NCBI GenBank assembly: GCA_017554235.1
Contig: JAFZIV010000010.1
Span: 1-64,000, forward strand
Reading direction: 5' to 3'
Origin: Selenomonadaceae bacterium
GTDB taxonomy: Bacteria; Bacillota; Negativicutes; Selenomonadales; Selenomonadaceae
DNA: 64,000 nt
The translations under genes were made by a program, and so were the position numbers. Of the stretch, positions 1 through 7,385 are shown piece by piece. The first letter of the stretch is position 1. Each line of letters opens with the position of its first letter. The notes beneath the pieces were generated by a model. That model saw only the letters and a list, made by a program, of their open reading frames with translations. It had not been told where the DNA came from and made no database searches.

Positions 1-160
1 CTGAATAAAAAAGTTTTAATACCGGTGGCTCGCCGGGAATTCACGACTGTGGAGTGTTACAGCAAACGTTAGTAGGTAAGCCGAGAACGGACACGAGGAA
101 GCAGTAAGACAGAATCGCGAGGTATGTCCGAATCATCTTGACATAGGTGACTATGTTTTA
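1..160 (+). mobile_element. 3' tail and right end of an IS200/IS605-family tnpB element
   Basis: Frame 1 of the first 72 bases reads ...VARREFTTVECYSKR then stops. This resembles the usual C-terminus of IS200/IS605 TnpB proteins, which ends in a PEFTPVE-like motif. Frame 2 of the following bases reads REVCPNHLDIGD, a stretch I associate with the end of these elements. In this family the region also encodes the 3' part of the guide (omega/reRNA) RNA. A 6-bp hairpin at 141-156 fits the subterminal palindrome of the right end. The rest of the element lies before the window, so it cannot be said whether tnpB is intact. Recognition is from memory of the family, not a search. Confidence 0.45.
141..156 (+). 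repeat. right-end hairpin of the IS200/IS605 element
   Basis: ACATAG (141-146), loop GTGA, CTATGT (151-156) form a perfect 6-bp stem. IS200/IS605 transposases recognise such subterminal hairpins instead of terminal inverted repeats. The exact cleavage site cannot be placed. Confidence 0.45.
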
Positions 161-185
161 AGGAGCAGCAGCAGCGGTAGGAACA

Positions 186-278
186 TTATCTTCTGCCGTT
201 AAAAATTTTCTTGCTGATGTAGTTGGCGACAATTCCTTAAAGTACACCAATTACAAAAGCACCGAGCGCACTAAGCAC
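186..278 (-). pseudogene. interrupted 30-residue hydrophobic holin-like ORF
   Basis: A GTG start at 278 follows a strong AAAGGAGGTGATT ribosome site (285-294). It encodes VLSALGAFVIGVL, an in-frame TAA (237-239), then GIVANYISKKIFNGRR and TAA (186-188). The joined peptide has a hydrophobic segment followed by a basic tail, like the short holin-like or type I toxin-like peptides of Firmicutes. The ochre stop would leave only 13 residues, so I call it a pseudogene. Alternatively the 13-residue peptide is the real product. A clear promoter precedes it and the IS200/IS605 end lies just beyond its 3' end. Confidence 0.4.
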
Positions 279-334
279 AGTAATCACCTCCTTTCGCCGT
301 CAATTTGCCGACGTAAAGGAACGGCATTGATGAA

Positions 335-362
335 ATTATAGCACAAAAATTTTAACTTGCAA
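335..362 (-). promoter_or_regulatory. sigma-70-type promoter for the small hydrophobic ORF
   Basis: On the minus strand, TTGCAA (362-357), a 16-bp spacer and a perfect TATAAT (340-335) lie about 57 bases before the GTG start. Confidence 0.55.
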
Positions 363-426
363 AAATAAAATTGATGTGCTAAGATTTAATCATTAAACAA
401 AACAAAATCTTTCATAAAAATTAGAA

Positions 427-453
427 AACGCTCCATGAATGGAACGGAGCGTT
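427..453. other. perfect 8-bp hairpin in the rpsO upstream region
   Basis: AACGCTCC (427-434) and GGAGCGTT (446-453) pair perfectly around an 11-base loop. No T-run follows on either side, so it is not an obvious terminator. Apart from this and the hairpin at 518-546, I see no gene between about 363 and the rpsO promoter. Confidence 0.4.
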
Positions 454-517
454 AGTGCGAGGAAGGCACACGATCTACTCCTTGAAGAAGTGGACTTTTA
501 AATAAGAAATTTTAAAT

Positions 518-556
518 GCCGTCTGGAGATTGTAACTCTAGGCGGCTACTTTTGTG
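518..556 (+). terminator. possible intrinsic terminator upstream of rpsO
   Basis: GCCGTCTGGAG (518-528) pairs with CTCTAGGCGGC (536-546) along 11 positions including G-T pairs. It is followed by TACTTTTG, a weak T-tract. The other strand has an A/T-rich flank too, so it could work in either direction. Confidence 0.35.
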
Positions 557-598
557 CAAAGCACGAGGATCGCTTATTGTTAAATGCAAAAATTCTTC

Positions 599-627
599 TT
601 GACTTAATCTTTTTTTTTAGATATACT
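599..627 (+). promoter_or_regulatory. rpsO promoter
   Basis: TTGACT (599-604), a 17-bp spacer rich in T, and TATACT (622-627) make a near-consensus vegetative promoter. It leaves a leader of about 160 bases before the rpsO start. Confidence 0.65.
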
Positions 628-693
628 GATTTTAGTTTAGCAATTAGACTTTCGCTTTTACTCGTGGGTGGTTCACGATATGCTACACAGGAA

Positions 694-793
694 GTTCGCA
701 GAAAAAGTTTTGCGGACAGTCCTCAACACAGTTTGCCGAGACTCCGACGCAGACTTTGTTGTAAGGATTTATCACAAAGAGGAGGAGTTTTTA
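694..793 (+). promoter_or_regulatory. structured rpsO leader, likely S15 autoregulatory element
   Basis: Two stems fold in the leader: 694-701 with 710-717 (8 bp with G-T pairs), and 725-736 with 749-760 (12 positions, one mismatch). The second ends about 17 bases before the ribosome site. S15 is known to bind structured leaders of its own mRNA in several bacterial groups, including Firmicutes. The binding itself is inferred, since I could not compare the sequence with a leader model. Confidence 0.5.
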
Positions 794-1060
794 GTGCTTG
801 ATAAAGAAGCCAAACAAGAAATTATGGGCAAGTACGGTATGCACGAAGGAGATACCGGATCGCCTGAAGTTCAAATCGCGCTGTTGACTGCAAGAATCAG
901 TTATCTTACAGATCATTTGAAGGTTCACAAAAAAGATCATCATTCACGTCGCGGTCTTTTGAAAATGGTTGGACAACGTCGCCGTCTTTTGAGCTACCTC
1001 AGCAAGAAAGACATCAATCGTTATCGTGAGATTATTGCGCAACTTAACCTTCGCAAATAA
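794..1060 (+). CDS. rpsO: 30S ribosomal protein S15
   Basis: Primary 16S rRNA-binding protein of the small-subunit platform. The 88-residue product from the GTG at 794 has the usual family length (about 89) and contains [18 protein letters not shown], the HHSRRGLL segment and RRRLLSYL, all typical of S15. The start is set by the AAAGAGGAGGAG ribosome site ending 6 bases upstream. The same frame stays open to ATG 668, but that would add 42 unrelated residues that read through the leader hairpins. The gene stands alone with its own promoter, leader and terminator. Confidence 0.97.
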   Translation: MLDKEAKQEIMGKYGMHEGDTGSPEVQIALLTARISYLTDHLKVHKKDHHSRRGLLKMVGQRRRLLSYLSKKDINRYREIIAQLNLRK

Positions 1061-1094
1061 ATTTTTCTTAAAAAACCCCATATAAAATTTTATC

Positions 1095-1123
1095 GCACAT
1101 CTTTAAGGTGTGCAATTTTTTTT
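1095..1123 (+). terminator. rpsO intrinsic terminator
   Basis: GCACATC (1095-1101) pairs with GGTGTGC (1107-1113) and is followed by AATTTTTTTT. Confidence 0.8.
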
Positions 1124-1133
1124 AAAATATTTT

Positions 1134-1162
1134 TTGACGAAGTGGCAATGTTAATTTAAAAT
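1134..1162 (+). promoter_or_regulatory. promoter of the flgG-flgJ operon
   Basis: TTGACG (1134-1139), a 17-bp spacer and TAAAAT (1157-1162) precede the flagellar genes by about 60 bases. A TACGATAA at 1171-1178 weakly resembles a sigma-28 -10 element, but its -35 is poor. Confidence 0.5.
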
Positions 1163-1222
1163 ATAACGAATACGATAACTTATTAGGAAAATTTTTTTAA
1201 CTCTTAGGAGGCTGTTTTTACT

Positions 1223-2014
1223 ATGATGAGAGCTTTGTGGTCTGCGGCGTCCGGTATGATTGCCCAGCAGACAAATATGGACGTTGTAGCGCATAACCTT
1301 GCTAACGTCAACACTTTCGGCAATAAAAAAGTCCGCGCAGAATTTCAAGATTTAGTGCATCAAACTCTGCGCGATGCGGGTGGTGCCAGCGGTAACGGCA
1401 CTCAATATCCTCAGGGCATGCAAGTTGGTCTCGGTGTTCGCGTTGCGGCGACGAACAGAATTTTTAGGCAAGGACCTTTACAGACGACTGACAATCCCAG
1501 CGATATTGCCATTCAAGGCGAAGGCTTTTTCCAAATTCAACTTCCCGACGGCACGACAGCTTACACACGCGACGGTTCTTTCAAACTTGATTCAAACCGC
1601 CGCCTTGTCACGAGCGACGGATTTTTGCTTGTACCAAACATTACGCTTGAAGATAGTGCCACGATTGACAGCCTTGTAATCAGTCAAGACGGTCGTGTTT
1701 CAGACACTCCTGCGGGCGGTGAGCAAACCGAAATTGGGCAGATAACTTTGGCGCGTTTCGTAAATCCTGCGGGACTTATGGCTTACGGAAAAAATCTTTT
1801 CTTAGAAACTGCCGCATCAGGTGCGCCGGTTGAAAGTGAACCGGGAGCGGACGGGGCAGGTATTCTTACGCAGGGGGCTTTGGAAATGTCGGGCGTTCAA
1901 GTCGTCGAAGAAATGGTTAATATGATTGTTTCTCAACGCGCTTATGAATCCAACGCAAAGGCGGTTACCACTTCCGATTCAATGTTGGAAACGGCTAACG
2001 GCTTGAAACGTTAA
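1223..2014 (+). CDS. flgG: flagellar distal rod protein FlgG
   Basis: Forms the distal part of the flagellar rod crossing the periplasm. The 263 residues match FlgG in length. The N-terminus MMRALWSAASGMIAQQ and the following HNLANVNTFG carry the rod/hook signature. The C-terminal segment with MSGVQVVEEMVNMIVSQRAYE is the conserved C-terminal rod motif. The ribosome site TAGGAGG lies at 1205-1211. It heads the operon flgG-flgA-flgH-(two unknown ORFs)-flgI-flgJ, an order seen in other Negativicutes. FlgF is the nearest relative, but the length and N-terminus favour FlgG. Confidence 0.93.
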   Translation: MMRALWSAASGMIAQQTNMDVVAHNLANVNTFGNKKVRAEFQDLVHQTLRDAGGASGNGTQYPQGMQVGLGVRVAATNRIFRQGPLQTTDNPSDIAIQGEGFFQIQLPDGTTAYTRDGSFKLDSNRRLVTSDGFLLVPNITLEDSATIDSLVISQDGRVSDTPAGGEQTEIGQITLARFVNPAGLMAYGKNLFLETAASGAPVESEPGADGAGILTQGALEMSGVQVVEEMVNMIVSQRAYESNAKAVTTSDSMLETANGLKR

Positions 2015-2023
2015 AATAATTTT

Positions 2024-2041
2024 TAATGCGTAACGCGTAAT
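2024..2041 (+). repeat. GCGTAAT tandem word at the flgA start
   Basis: TAATGCGTAACGCGTAAT covers the spacer and the first bases of the flgA start codon. Nearly the same 18-mer recurs at 14022-14039 across the stop codon of the YnbB-type gene. Because of it, flgA has no recognisable ribosome site. Confidence 0.5.
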
Positions 2042-2747
2042 GAAGAAATTTATACTTACACTGATTTTTATGGTGATATTTTCGCCGATAACTTTTGCCA
2101 AGCAAGTTTTATCCGGCGGACAAATTGAGACGATTGCACTTTCTGAAATTGAAACGGCACTTGAAGAACGTGGAGAATTTCGGCGGCACGAAGTTAATTT
2201 AATGCGAAGCTTGACTAATCTGACTTTGCCGGAAGGAATTATTGATGTTAAAATTTTATTACCGTCGACTTCGATAAGTTATTCGACGACAACGCCTGTT
2301 AAGGCGAGAATTTTTGTAAACGGCAAGCCATATCGCGACGTAACTTTTATGGTGTCGATAAAAGTTTTTGATTTGGTGCTGATAGCCAATCACGATTTAC
2401 GAATTGAAGTACCTGTAAGTGAATCAGATTTTCGTATTGATGAAATTGCGGTTGACGGACGCACGGAATATATCAAAGACCCTAAAGAAGTTATCGGACT
2501 TGTGCCTCATCGATTTATCCGCGCAGGTTCACCCGTTACTATAGATTATTTTCAGCAACCCGTTGCAGTTGAAGCGGGACATGTTGTAAAGATAATTTTC
2601 AAACAAAACGGTTTACAAGTTGCGGCTAAGGGAATTGCAATAAATCGCGGTAGAATCGGTCAAGTTATTAAGGTTAAAAATGAGGCGTCGCAGAAAATTT
2701 TATCTGCGCGGGTAATTGATTCGCAGACGGTTGAAGTTGTTTCGTAG
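2040..2747 (+). CDS. flgA: flagellar P-ring assembly chaperone FlgA
   Basis: Periplasmic chaperone needed for FlgI to assemble the P ring. The 235-residue protein starts with a Sec signal peptide (residues 1-20, ending TFA). The C-terminal half is an SAF-like region: LVPHRFIRAGSPVTIDYF, then AGHVVKIIFKQNGLQVAAKG and IGQVIKVKNEASQKI, all typical of FlgA. It lies 25 bases after flgG. No Shine-Dalgarno sequence is visible before ATG 2040, so translation probably depends on coupling with flgG. Confidence 0.9.
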   Translation: MKKFILTLIFMVIFSPITFAKQVLSGGQIETIALSEIETALEERGEFRRHEVNLMRSLTNLTLPEGIIDVKILLPSTSISYSTTTPVKARIFVNGKPYRDVTFMVSIKVFDLVLIANHDLRIEVPVSESDFRIDEIAVDGRTEYIKDPKEVIGLVPHRFIRAGSPVTIDYFQQPVAVEAGHVVKIIFKQNGLQVAAKGIAINRGRIGQVIKVKNEASQKILSARVIDSQTVEVVS

Positions 2748-2791
2748 TTTTTAAAATTTTTATTAAAAGCTAAGACGGAGGTGGTTTATTG

Positions 2792-3370
2792 ATGTGGAAA
2801 AAAATTTTTGCAGTACTTTTGACGTTGGCGTTTTTGGCAGTTCCTTATACGGGTAATGCAAAATCTTTGTGGGTCGACAGAAGTCACAGTATTTTTGCCG
2901 ATAAAAAGGCGCGTGACGTTGGAGACATTTTGACGATTGTAATTAGCGAATCGACAACGCAGACGGCTACAAAGTCAACTTCTAATTCTAAATCCGCTTC
3001 AGTAGGATTAGACGCCGGAATTGGTATATTTAGTTTTTTGAAGGCGGCATCGGCGGGCGGAAGTGATTCATTTAAGGCAGACGGTGCGGCTAGCGACACG
3101 AGCAGATACAGCGGCAGAATTACCGTTACTGTCGTTGAAGTTTTGCCTAATGACAATATGATTGTTGAAGGTACTCAATCTATTTGGCAAAATCGTGACG
3201 AACACAAAATCACTCTGCGCGGGATAATTCGTCGTGATGATGTGCTTATGGATAATACCGTACCTTCCTACAAAGTTGCCGATGCTACGATTAAATTCGA
3301 CGGCAAAGGTCCGCTTAACGCTAAACAGCGGCAAGGTATTTTGACGCAGATTTTCAATTTCCTTTTCTAA
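2792..3370 (+). CDS. flgH: flagellar L-ring protein FlgH
   Basis: Forms the outer-membrane L ring around the rod. The start ATG 2792 follows GGAGGTGG (2777-2784); a TTG at 2789 is less well placed. Typical motifs are SLWVDRSHSIFADKKARDVGDILTI cut short (about residues 26-50), RYSGRITVTVVEVLPNDNM, and the C-terminal LNAKQRQGILTQIF. Oddly, the signal region (LTLAFLAVPYTGNAKS) has no cysteine, so the lipobox that anchors the proteobacterial protein is missing and the product should be an ordinary Sec substrate. Its presence shows the cell has an outer membrane. Confidence 0.92.
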   Translation: MWKKIFAVLLTLAFLAVPYTGNAKSLWVDRSHSIFADKKARDVGDILTIVISESTTQTATKSTSNSKSASVGLDAGIGIFSFLKAASAGGSDSFKADGAASDTSRYSGRITVTVVEVLPNDNMIVEGTQSIWQNRDEHKITLRGIIRRDDVLMDNTVPSYKVADATIKFDGKGPLNAKQRQGILTQIFNFLF

Positions 3371-3374
3371 GCAT

Positions 3375-3725
3375 ATGGAAAACGAATTAGAAAAAGATTT
3401 TTTAATAGCGCAAAGTCTTAGCGCAATGGCTAAAACTTTTTATGTAAAAGTTTCTAAGCCACTTACGAATCAAGACAGTTGGTATTTAAAGAAAGGCTCG
3501 ATGGTTACCGGCGTCAAGGTAATCGCAGAAGGTACAGAAATTCGCGAAGTGGAAAGACTTATTCGCGATTATCCTCTGCCTAATGGAGAGAAAACTAAAG
3601 CTAAAGATTGGTTTAAAGTCAGAGGTACGGCATTAATTACTGATGGTACAAATGAAGTGGTTGCAGAATTACATTGGTATCAGTGTAAAGATATAGGGAA
3701 GGTAGAGTATAAACAAAAAATTTAA
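3375..3725 (+). CDS. unknown 116-residue protein inserted between flgH and flgI
   Basis: I do not recognise this protein with certainty. It starts four bases after the flgH stop, without a visible ribosome site, so it may be translationally coupled. It has no signal peptide. The C-terminal third (DWFKVRGTALITD ... AELHWYQCKDIGKVEY) resembles, from memory, short C-terminal toxin domains of polymorphic toxin or phage-associated proteins that end in an HWYxxxxIGKVE-like strand. The N-terminal part (QDSWYLKKGSMVTGVKVIAEG) fits no family I can name. A toxin role would require the next ORF to be its immunity partner. That is speculation from layout and weak motif likeness; a flagellum-related role is also possible. 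Confidence 0.6.
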   Translation: MENELEKDFLIAQSLSAMAKTFYVKVSKPLTNQDSWYLKKGSMVTGVKVIAEGTEIREVERLIRDYPLPNGEKTKAKDWFKVRGTALITDGTNEVVAELHWYQCKDIGKVEYKQKI

Positions 3726-3741
3726 TTAGCAGGTGATGTTT

Positions 3742-3990
3742 ATGCTGTTTAGATACAAAGGAGACGGAAAAAAAGTTTCTTTCGTTACAGGCGAAATTTA
3801 TAAAGCAATGAAAATTTCTGACAAAATGGGAGAAGGTTACGCTATTTTTGATGAAGGTGAAGATTGGTATCGTTATAGTGTCAATTTCGTTAATAAAAAT
3901 TTTGATGAAGTTTCGATTATAAATTTATCTTCTGAAGGGATTCATTTTAAATCAGATGATTCTTCCGCGCCAATTTCACATTTAGCCTGA
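3742..3990 (+). CDS. unknown 82-residue protein, possible immunity-like partner
   Basis: ATG 3742 follows AGGTGA (3731-3736); GTG 3733 and ATG 3736 are in frame but overlap that site. The sequence has VTGEIYKAMKISDKMGEGYAIFDEGEDWYRYSVNFV. This resembles the small Firmicutes proteins that pair a GKxY strand with a DExGEDxxxYP-like strand and often sit beside polymorphic toxins. It is acidic, lacks a signal peptide, and is 16 bases from its neighbour. The likeness is pattern-level only, and its function is unknown. Confidence 0.6.
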   Translation: MLFRYKGDGKKVSFVTGEIYKAMKISDKMGEGYAIFDEGEDWYRYSVNFVNKNFDEVSIINLSSEGIHFKSDDSSAPISHLA

Positions 3991-4003
3991 CGAGGTGAAG
4001 CGT

Positions 4004-5113
4004 ATGAAAAAAATTTTTTCCGCATTGGCAATACTTTCACTTTTAATGTTGGTTGGTTCAACTGTCTTTGCTGAATCATCCACAACGCGTATAAAAGATA
4101 TTGCCAAAATTCAAGGTGTTCGCAGTAACCAACTTATGGGTTACGGATTAGTTGTCGGTTTGCCCGGTACAGGTGACACAGATAAAACTCCGCAATCAAT
4201 TTCTTCTATAATTTCAATGCTTAGGAATTTTGGAATAACTGTCGATTCGTCAAATTTAAAAGCTAAAAACGTTGCCGCAGTTATGGTAACGGCAACTTTA
4301 CCGCCGTTTGCTCGTGAAGGTGATACGATTGATATTGCCGTAAGTGCAATGGGTGATGCCAAAAGCATTCAAGGCGGTACATTAATTCAGACACCTTTAC
4401 TTGCTGCTGACGGTGAAATTTACGCCGTTGCACAAGGTCCCGTTTCAACCGGCGGATTTATCGCAGGCAATGGCGGAGGTAACGCACAGAAAAATTTTCC
4501 TACTGTTGGTATAACTCCCAACGGTGCTATCATTGAGCGTACAGTCGAAGATGAAATTGGTACACGTGGACAAATTTCATTAAGTCTTGCCAATGCTGAT
4601 TTTACAACCGCGTCGAGAATTGCGGCGGCAATTAATAATATGTACGGCGGCGCGGCTAAGGCGGCTAATGCGGGGCGCGTTGATATTCTTATACCGGGTT
4701 ATTATCGTACAAATGTTGTTGACTTTATCGCGTCGATTGAAGAGCTTGAAATTTTGCCTGACAATATTGCTAAAATTGTTGTCAATGAACGTACGGGAAC
4801 GATTGTTATGGGCGGCAATGTTACCGTTGATGAATGCGCGATAACTCAAGGTGGCTTGTCGATTAAAGTAACACGCACTAAAGAAGTCTCGCAACCGGAT
4901 CCTTTTTCATACGGTACTACGATTGTGACAAGCAATACAGAAACTGAAACAGAGGAACAACTTTCAAACTCAATCGTTATGTCGCCGACTGCTAACATTA
5001 ATGATATTGTCGGTGCGCTTAATGCCGTTGGTGCAACGCCTCGTGATTGCATTTCGATTTTGCAGGCAATGAAGGCGGCGGGAGCTATTCACGCTACTTT
5101 AGAAATTATTTAA
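4004..5113 (+). CDS. flgI: flagellar P-ring protein FlgI
   Basis: Builds the P ring in the peptidoglycan layer. The product has 369 residues, near the usual 365-370. ATG 4004 is preceded by GAGGTGA (3992-3998); the in-frame GTG 3995 lies within that site. A signal peptide ends at about VFA. Family motifs follow: RIKDIAKIQGVRSNQLMGYG, LVVGLPGTGD, ATLPPFAREGDTIDI, GGTLIQTPL, and the C-terminal DIVGALNAVGATPRDCISIL. Its partners FlgA and FlgH are upstream in the same operon. Confidence 0.96.
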   Translation: MKKIFSALAILSLLMLVGSTVFAESSTTRIKDIAKIQGVRSNQLMGYGLVVGLPGTGDTDKTPQSISSIISMLRNFGITVDSSNLKAKNVAAVMVTATLPPFAREGDTIDIAVSAMGDAKSIQGGTLIQTPLLAADGEIYAVAQGPVSTGGFIAGNGGGNAQKNFPTVGITPNGAIIERTVEDEIGTRGQISLSLANADFTTASRIAAAINNMYGGAAKAANAGRVDILIPGYYRTNVVDFIASIEELEILPDNIAKIVVNERTGTIVMGGNVTVDECAITQGGLSIKVTRTKEVSQPDPFSYGTTIVTSNTETETEEQLSNSIVMSPTANINDIVGALNAVGATPRDCISILQAMKAAGAIHATLEII

Positions 5114-5170
5114 GGGATAAGTGAAAAAAACTATTCCTTATTACATATTCCCTAAAAAGGAAGTGAGATT

Positions 5171-5575
5171 ATGCAAATTGACGGTATGATTTTAATGCCG
5201 AATATGACTTCAACAAATTCTGCGGTGACAGGTTCACATCTTGTACAAAAGGAAGGTCGCTTTCAAGACGAATTGGACGCCGCGCATGAACGCCTTGAAA
5301 AATCTGCTAAAGCGGGCGTATTGACTAAAGAACAGATTGCTCAACGTAACAAAGATATTCGAGACGCGTCAATACAGTTGGAAGCGTTAATGCTGAAAAT
5401 GCTTTACAATGATATGTGGAAGACTGTCCCTAAGGATACATTTTTTGGCGATGATAACGCGATGGATATTTACCGCGATATGTATCACGAGGAATTAACT
5501 AAACAAATGGCTCAAAACGGCGGGATTGGACTTGCTGATTTCATTTACAATCAGCTTGCAACTCCGCAAAAATAA
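5171..5575 (+). CDS. flgJ: rod-binding protein FlgJ (N-terminal domain only)
   Basis: The 134 residues match the rod-binding domain of FlgJ: QLEALMLKMLYNDMWKTVPK, then MDIYRDMYHEELTKQMAQNGGIGLADFIYNQL. The muramidase domain that follows in gammaproteobacterial FlgJ is absent, as in many other phyla, so a separate enzyme must open the peptidoglycan for the rod. The ribosome site GGAAGTGAG lies at 5160-5168. It ends the flagellar operon seen here. Confidence 0.88.
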   Translation: MQIDGMILMPNMTSTNSAVTGSHLVQKEGRFQDELDAAHERLEKSAKAGVLTKEQIAQRNKDIRDASIQLEALMLKMLYNDMWKTVPKDTFFGDDNAMDIYRDMYHEELTKQMAQNGGIGLADFIYNQLATPQK

Positions 5576-5691
5576 GTTTTATGATATTTTCAAGTTTTTA
5601 AATCTACTTTTCTTTTGGCGCAAAAGTTTAAACGTCCTTGTGCGCCTCTCCTGTTTCTAAGTTTACAAAAATCTATGAAGGGAGTTTTTCT

Positions 5692-6171
5692 ATGAGAGAA
5701 CTTTTAGAAATTTTAGAGGGTAATGCAAGAATTTCAACCGCCGAATTGGCGTCCATGTTGCAAAAATCTGAAGACGAAGTTAAGGAACAAATTGCACTTC
5801 TTGAACGCGAAAAAATTATTATGTCCTATTCGACGTTAATAAATTGGGAGCGTTACGGCGAAGAATTAGTCACGGCTGTTATTGAAATAAATCTTACTCC
5901 TCAACGTGAAGTAGGTTTCGACGCGCTTGCCGAAAGAATTTGCCGCTTTGATGAAGTGCGAACGGTTTTTCTTATGAGTGGAAATTTTGACTTGCTCGTA
6001 GTTGTACAAGGTAAATCACTTAAGGAAATTTCAAACTTCGTGGCAAAGCGTCTTTCCACAATCGAGGGCGTAACACAGACGCGCAGTCATTTCCTGCTGA
6101 AAGAATACAAGAAGGATGGAATAATCCTTGAAAACGAAGAGCAGGATAGAAGGCTGGTGATTGTTCCGTGA
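5692..6171 (+). CDS. Lrp/AsnC-family transcriptional regulator
   Basis: Amino-acid-responsive regulator of about 159 residues. The N-terminal winged helix (about 1-55; ARISTAELASMLQKSEDEVKEQI) is followed by an RAM/AsnC ligand-binding domain (GFDALAERICRFDEVRTVFLMSGNFDLLVVVQG). ATG 5692 follows AAGGGAG (5678-5684); an upstream in-frame ATG at 5638 would add unrelated residues. Its TGA overlaps the GTG of the aminotransferase (GTGA), so the two are translationally coupled. The pair is common in Firmicutes, and the regulator probably controls its own operon. A hairpin (GGCGCA/TGCGCC, 5616-5647) lies just upstream. Confidence 0.88.
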   Translation: MRELLEILEGNARISTAELASMLQKSEDEVKEQIALLEREKIIMSYSTLINWERYGEELVTAVIEINLTPQREVGFDALAERICRFDEVRTVFLMSGNFDLLVVVQGKSLKEISNFVAKRLSTIEGVTQTRSHFLLKEYKKDGIILENEEQDRRLVIVP

Positions 6172-7325
6172 ATTGGAACGATAAGCTTAGCACTTCAGTA
6201 CAATCGATTGCGCCCAGCGGTATCAGAAAATTTTTTGACATTGCCGCGCAGATGGAAGATGTAATTTCACTTGGCGTCGGCGAACCTGACTTCATAACTC
6301 CTTGGTCGATTCGTGAAAGTTGCGTTTATGGACTTGAACGCGGCTATACAAGTTACACTGCCAATCGCGGTATGCCGGAACTTCGCGAGGAAATTTCTAA
6401 ACATTACAAGCGGCGTTATAATCTTGATTACAACTCTGATAAAAATATTTTGGTAACAGTCGGCGTCAGTGAAGCCCTTGATATTGCTTTACGCGCAGTT
6501 ATCGACGTTGGCGACGAAGTTTTAATTCCTGAACCCTGCTATGTTTCCTATCAAGCTTGCACTATTTTAGCGGGCGGTATACCTGTTTCTGTTGACGCAA
6601 AAATTGATAATGAATTTCGTATTACGCCGGAGGAACTTGAACCGCACTTGACACCTAAAACTAAGGCAATTTTAATTGGTTATCCCAACAATCCTACGGG
6701 CGCGGTTATGGGAAGAAAAGATTTGTTGAAGATTGCGGAATTTGCCGAAGCACACGACTTGATTGTTATATCAGATGAAATTTACGGCGACTTGACTTAT
6801 GACGGCGTTCATGAATGTTTTGCCGCCTTGCCGAATATGCAGGACAGGACGATTTTGTTAAACGGTTTCAGTAAAGCTTATGCGATGACAGGTTGGCGAA
6901 TCGGTTACGCATTGGGCAACGAAGATTTTATTGGCGCAATGACAAAAATTCATCAATATACAATGCTGTGTGCTCCGATTACCGCGCAGGTTGCCGCAAT
7001 TGAGGCGTTAAAGAACGGCGAAAAATATATGAAAAAAATGGTTGCCGAATACGACAGACGTCGCAGGTTGATTTATGACGGATTGAATAAGTTAGGCTTG
7101 AAATGTTTTGAACCGAAAGGCGCGTTTTATATTTTCCCTGACATTACGTCGAGCGGTTTGACGGCTGAAGAGTTCGCAGAAAAATTAATACGTACTGAAA
7201 GAGTTGCGCTTGTACCGGGAACTGCTTTTGGGAAATCGGGAACAGGTCACGTCCGTTGCTCTTATGCGACGAGTATTGAAAAAATTTCAGCCGCGCTAAA
7301 AAGAATTGAAAACTTCTTAAGTTAG
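6168..7325 (+). CDS. class I/II PLP aminotransferase
   Basis: Cytoplasmic fold-type I aminotransferase of 385 residues (AspC/PatA-like). Visible landmarks are VISLGVGEPDF, YTANRGMPELREEI, IGYPNNPTGAV (binding N and P of the NPTG motif), VISDEIYGDLTY, and the PLP lysine in NGFSKAYAMTGWRIGYA. Near the C-terminus, GHVRCSYATS carries the substrate-carboxylate arginine. The substrate (aspartate, aromatic or branched-chain) cannot be told from sequence. It is coupled to the Lrp regulator through a 4-base overlap and ends at a terminator. Confidence 0.93.
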   Translation: MNWNDKLSTSVQSIAPSGIRKFFDIAAQMEDVISLGVGEPDFITPWSIRESCVYGLERGYTSYTANRGMPELREEISKHYKRRYNLDYNSDKNILVTVGVSEALDIALRAVIDVGDEVLIPEPCYVSYQACTILAGGIPVSVDAKIDNEFRITPEELEPHLTPKTKAILIGYPNNPTGAVMGRKDLLKIAEFAEAHDLIVISDEIYGDLTYDGVHECFAALPNMQDRTILLNGFSKAYAMTGWRIGYALGNEDFIGAMTKIHQYTMLCAPITAQVAAIEALKNGEKYMKKMVAEYDRRRRLIYDGLNKLGLKCFEPKGAFYIFPDITSSGLTAEEFAEKLIRTERVALVPGTAFGKSGTGHVRCSYATSIEKISAALKRIENFLS

Positions 7326-7331
7326 AAGGTT

Positions 7332-7371
7332 AAGCTGTCGAAAAATATTTTAGTCGACGGCTTTATTTTTT
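7332..7371 (+). terminator. terminator after the Lrp-aminotransferase operon
   Basis: AAGCTGTCGA (7332-7341) pairs with TCGACGGCTT (7354-7363), with one G-T pair, followed by TATTTTTT. Confidence 0.8.
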
Positions 7372-7385
7372 AAGGAGGAATTTTT

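Noticed and set aside
668-793. N-terminal extension of S15 from ATG 668
   Set aside because: It would translate the structured leader, has no family match, and GTG 794 has an excellent ribosome site giving the normal 88-residue protein.
1171-1178. Sigma-28-like TACGATAA before flgG
   Set aside because: The -35 partner is poor and the spacing is off, while a better TTGACG/TAAAAT vegetative promoter overlaps. Not listed as a flagellar sigma promoter.
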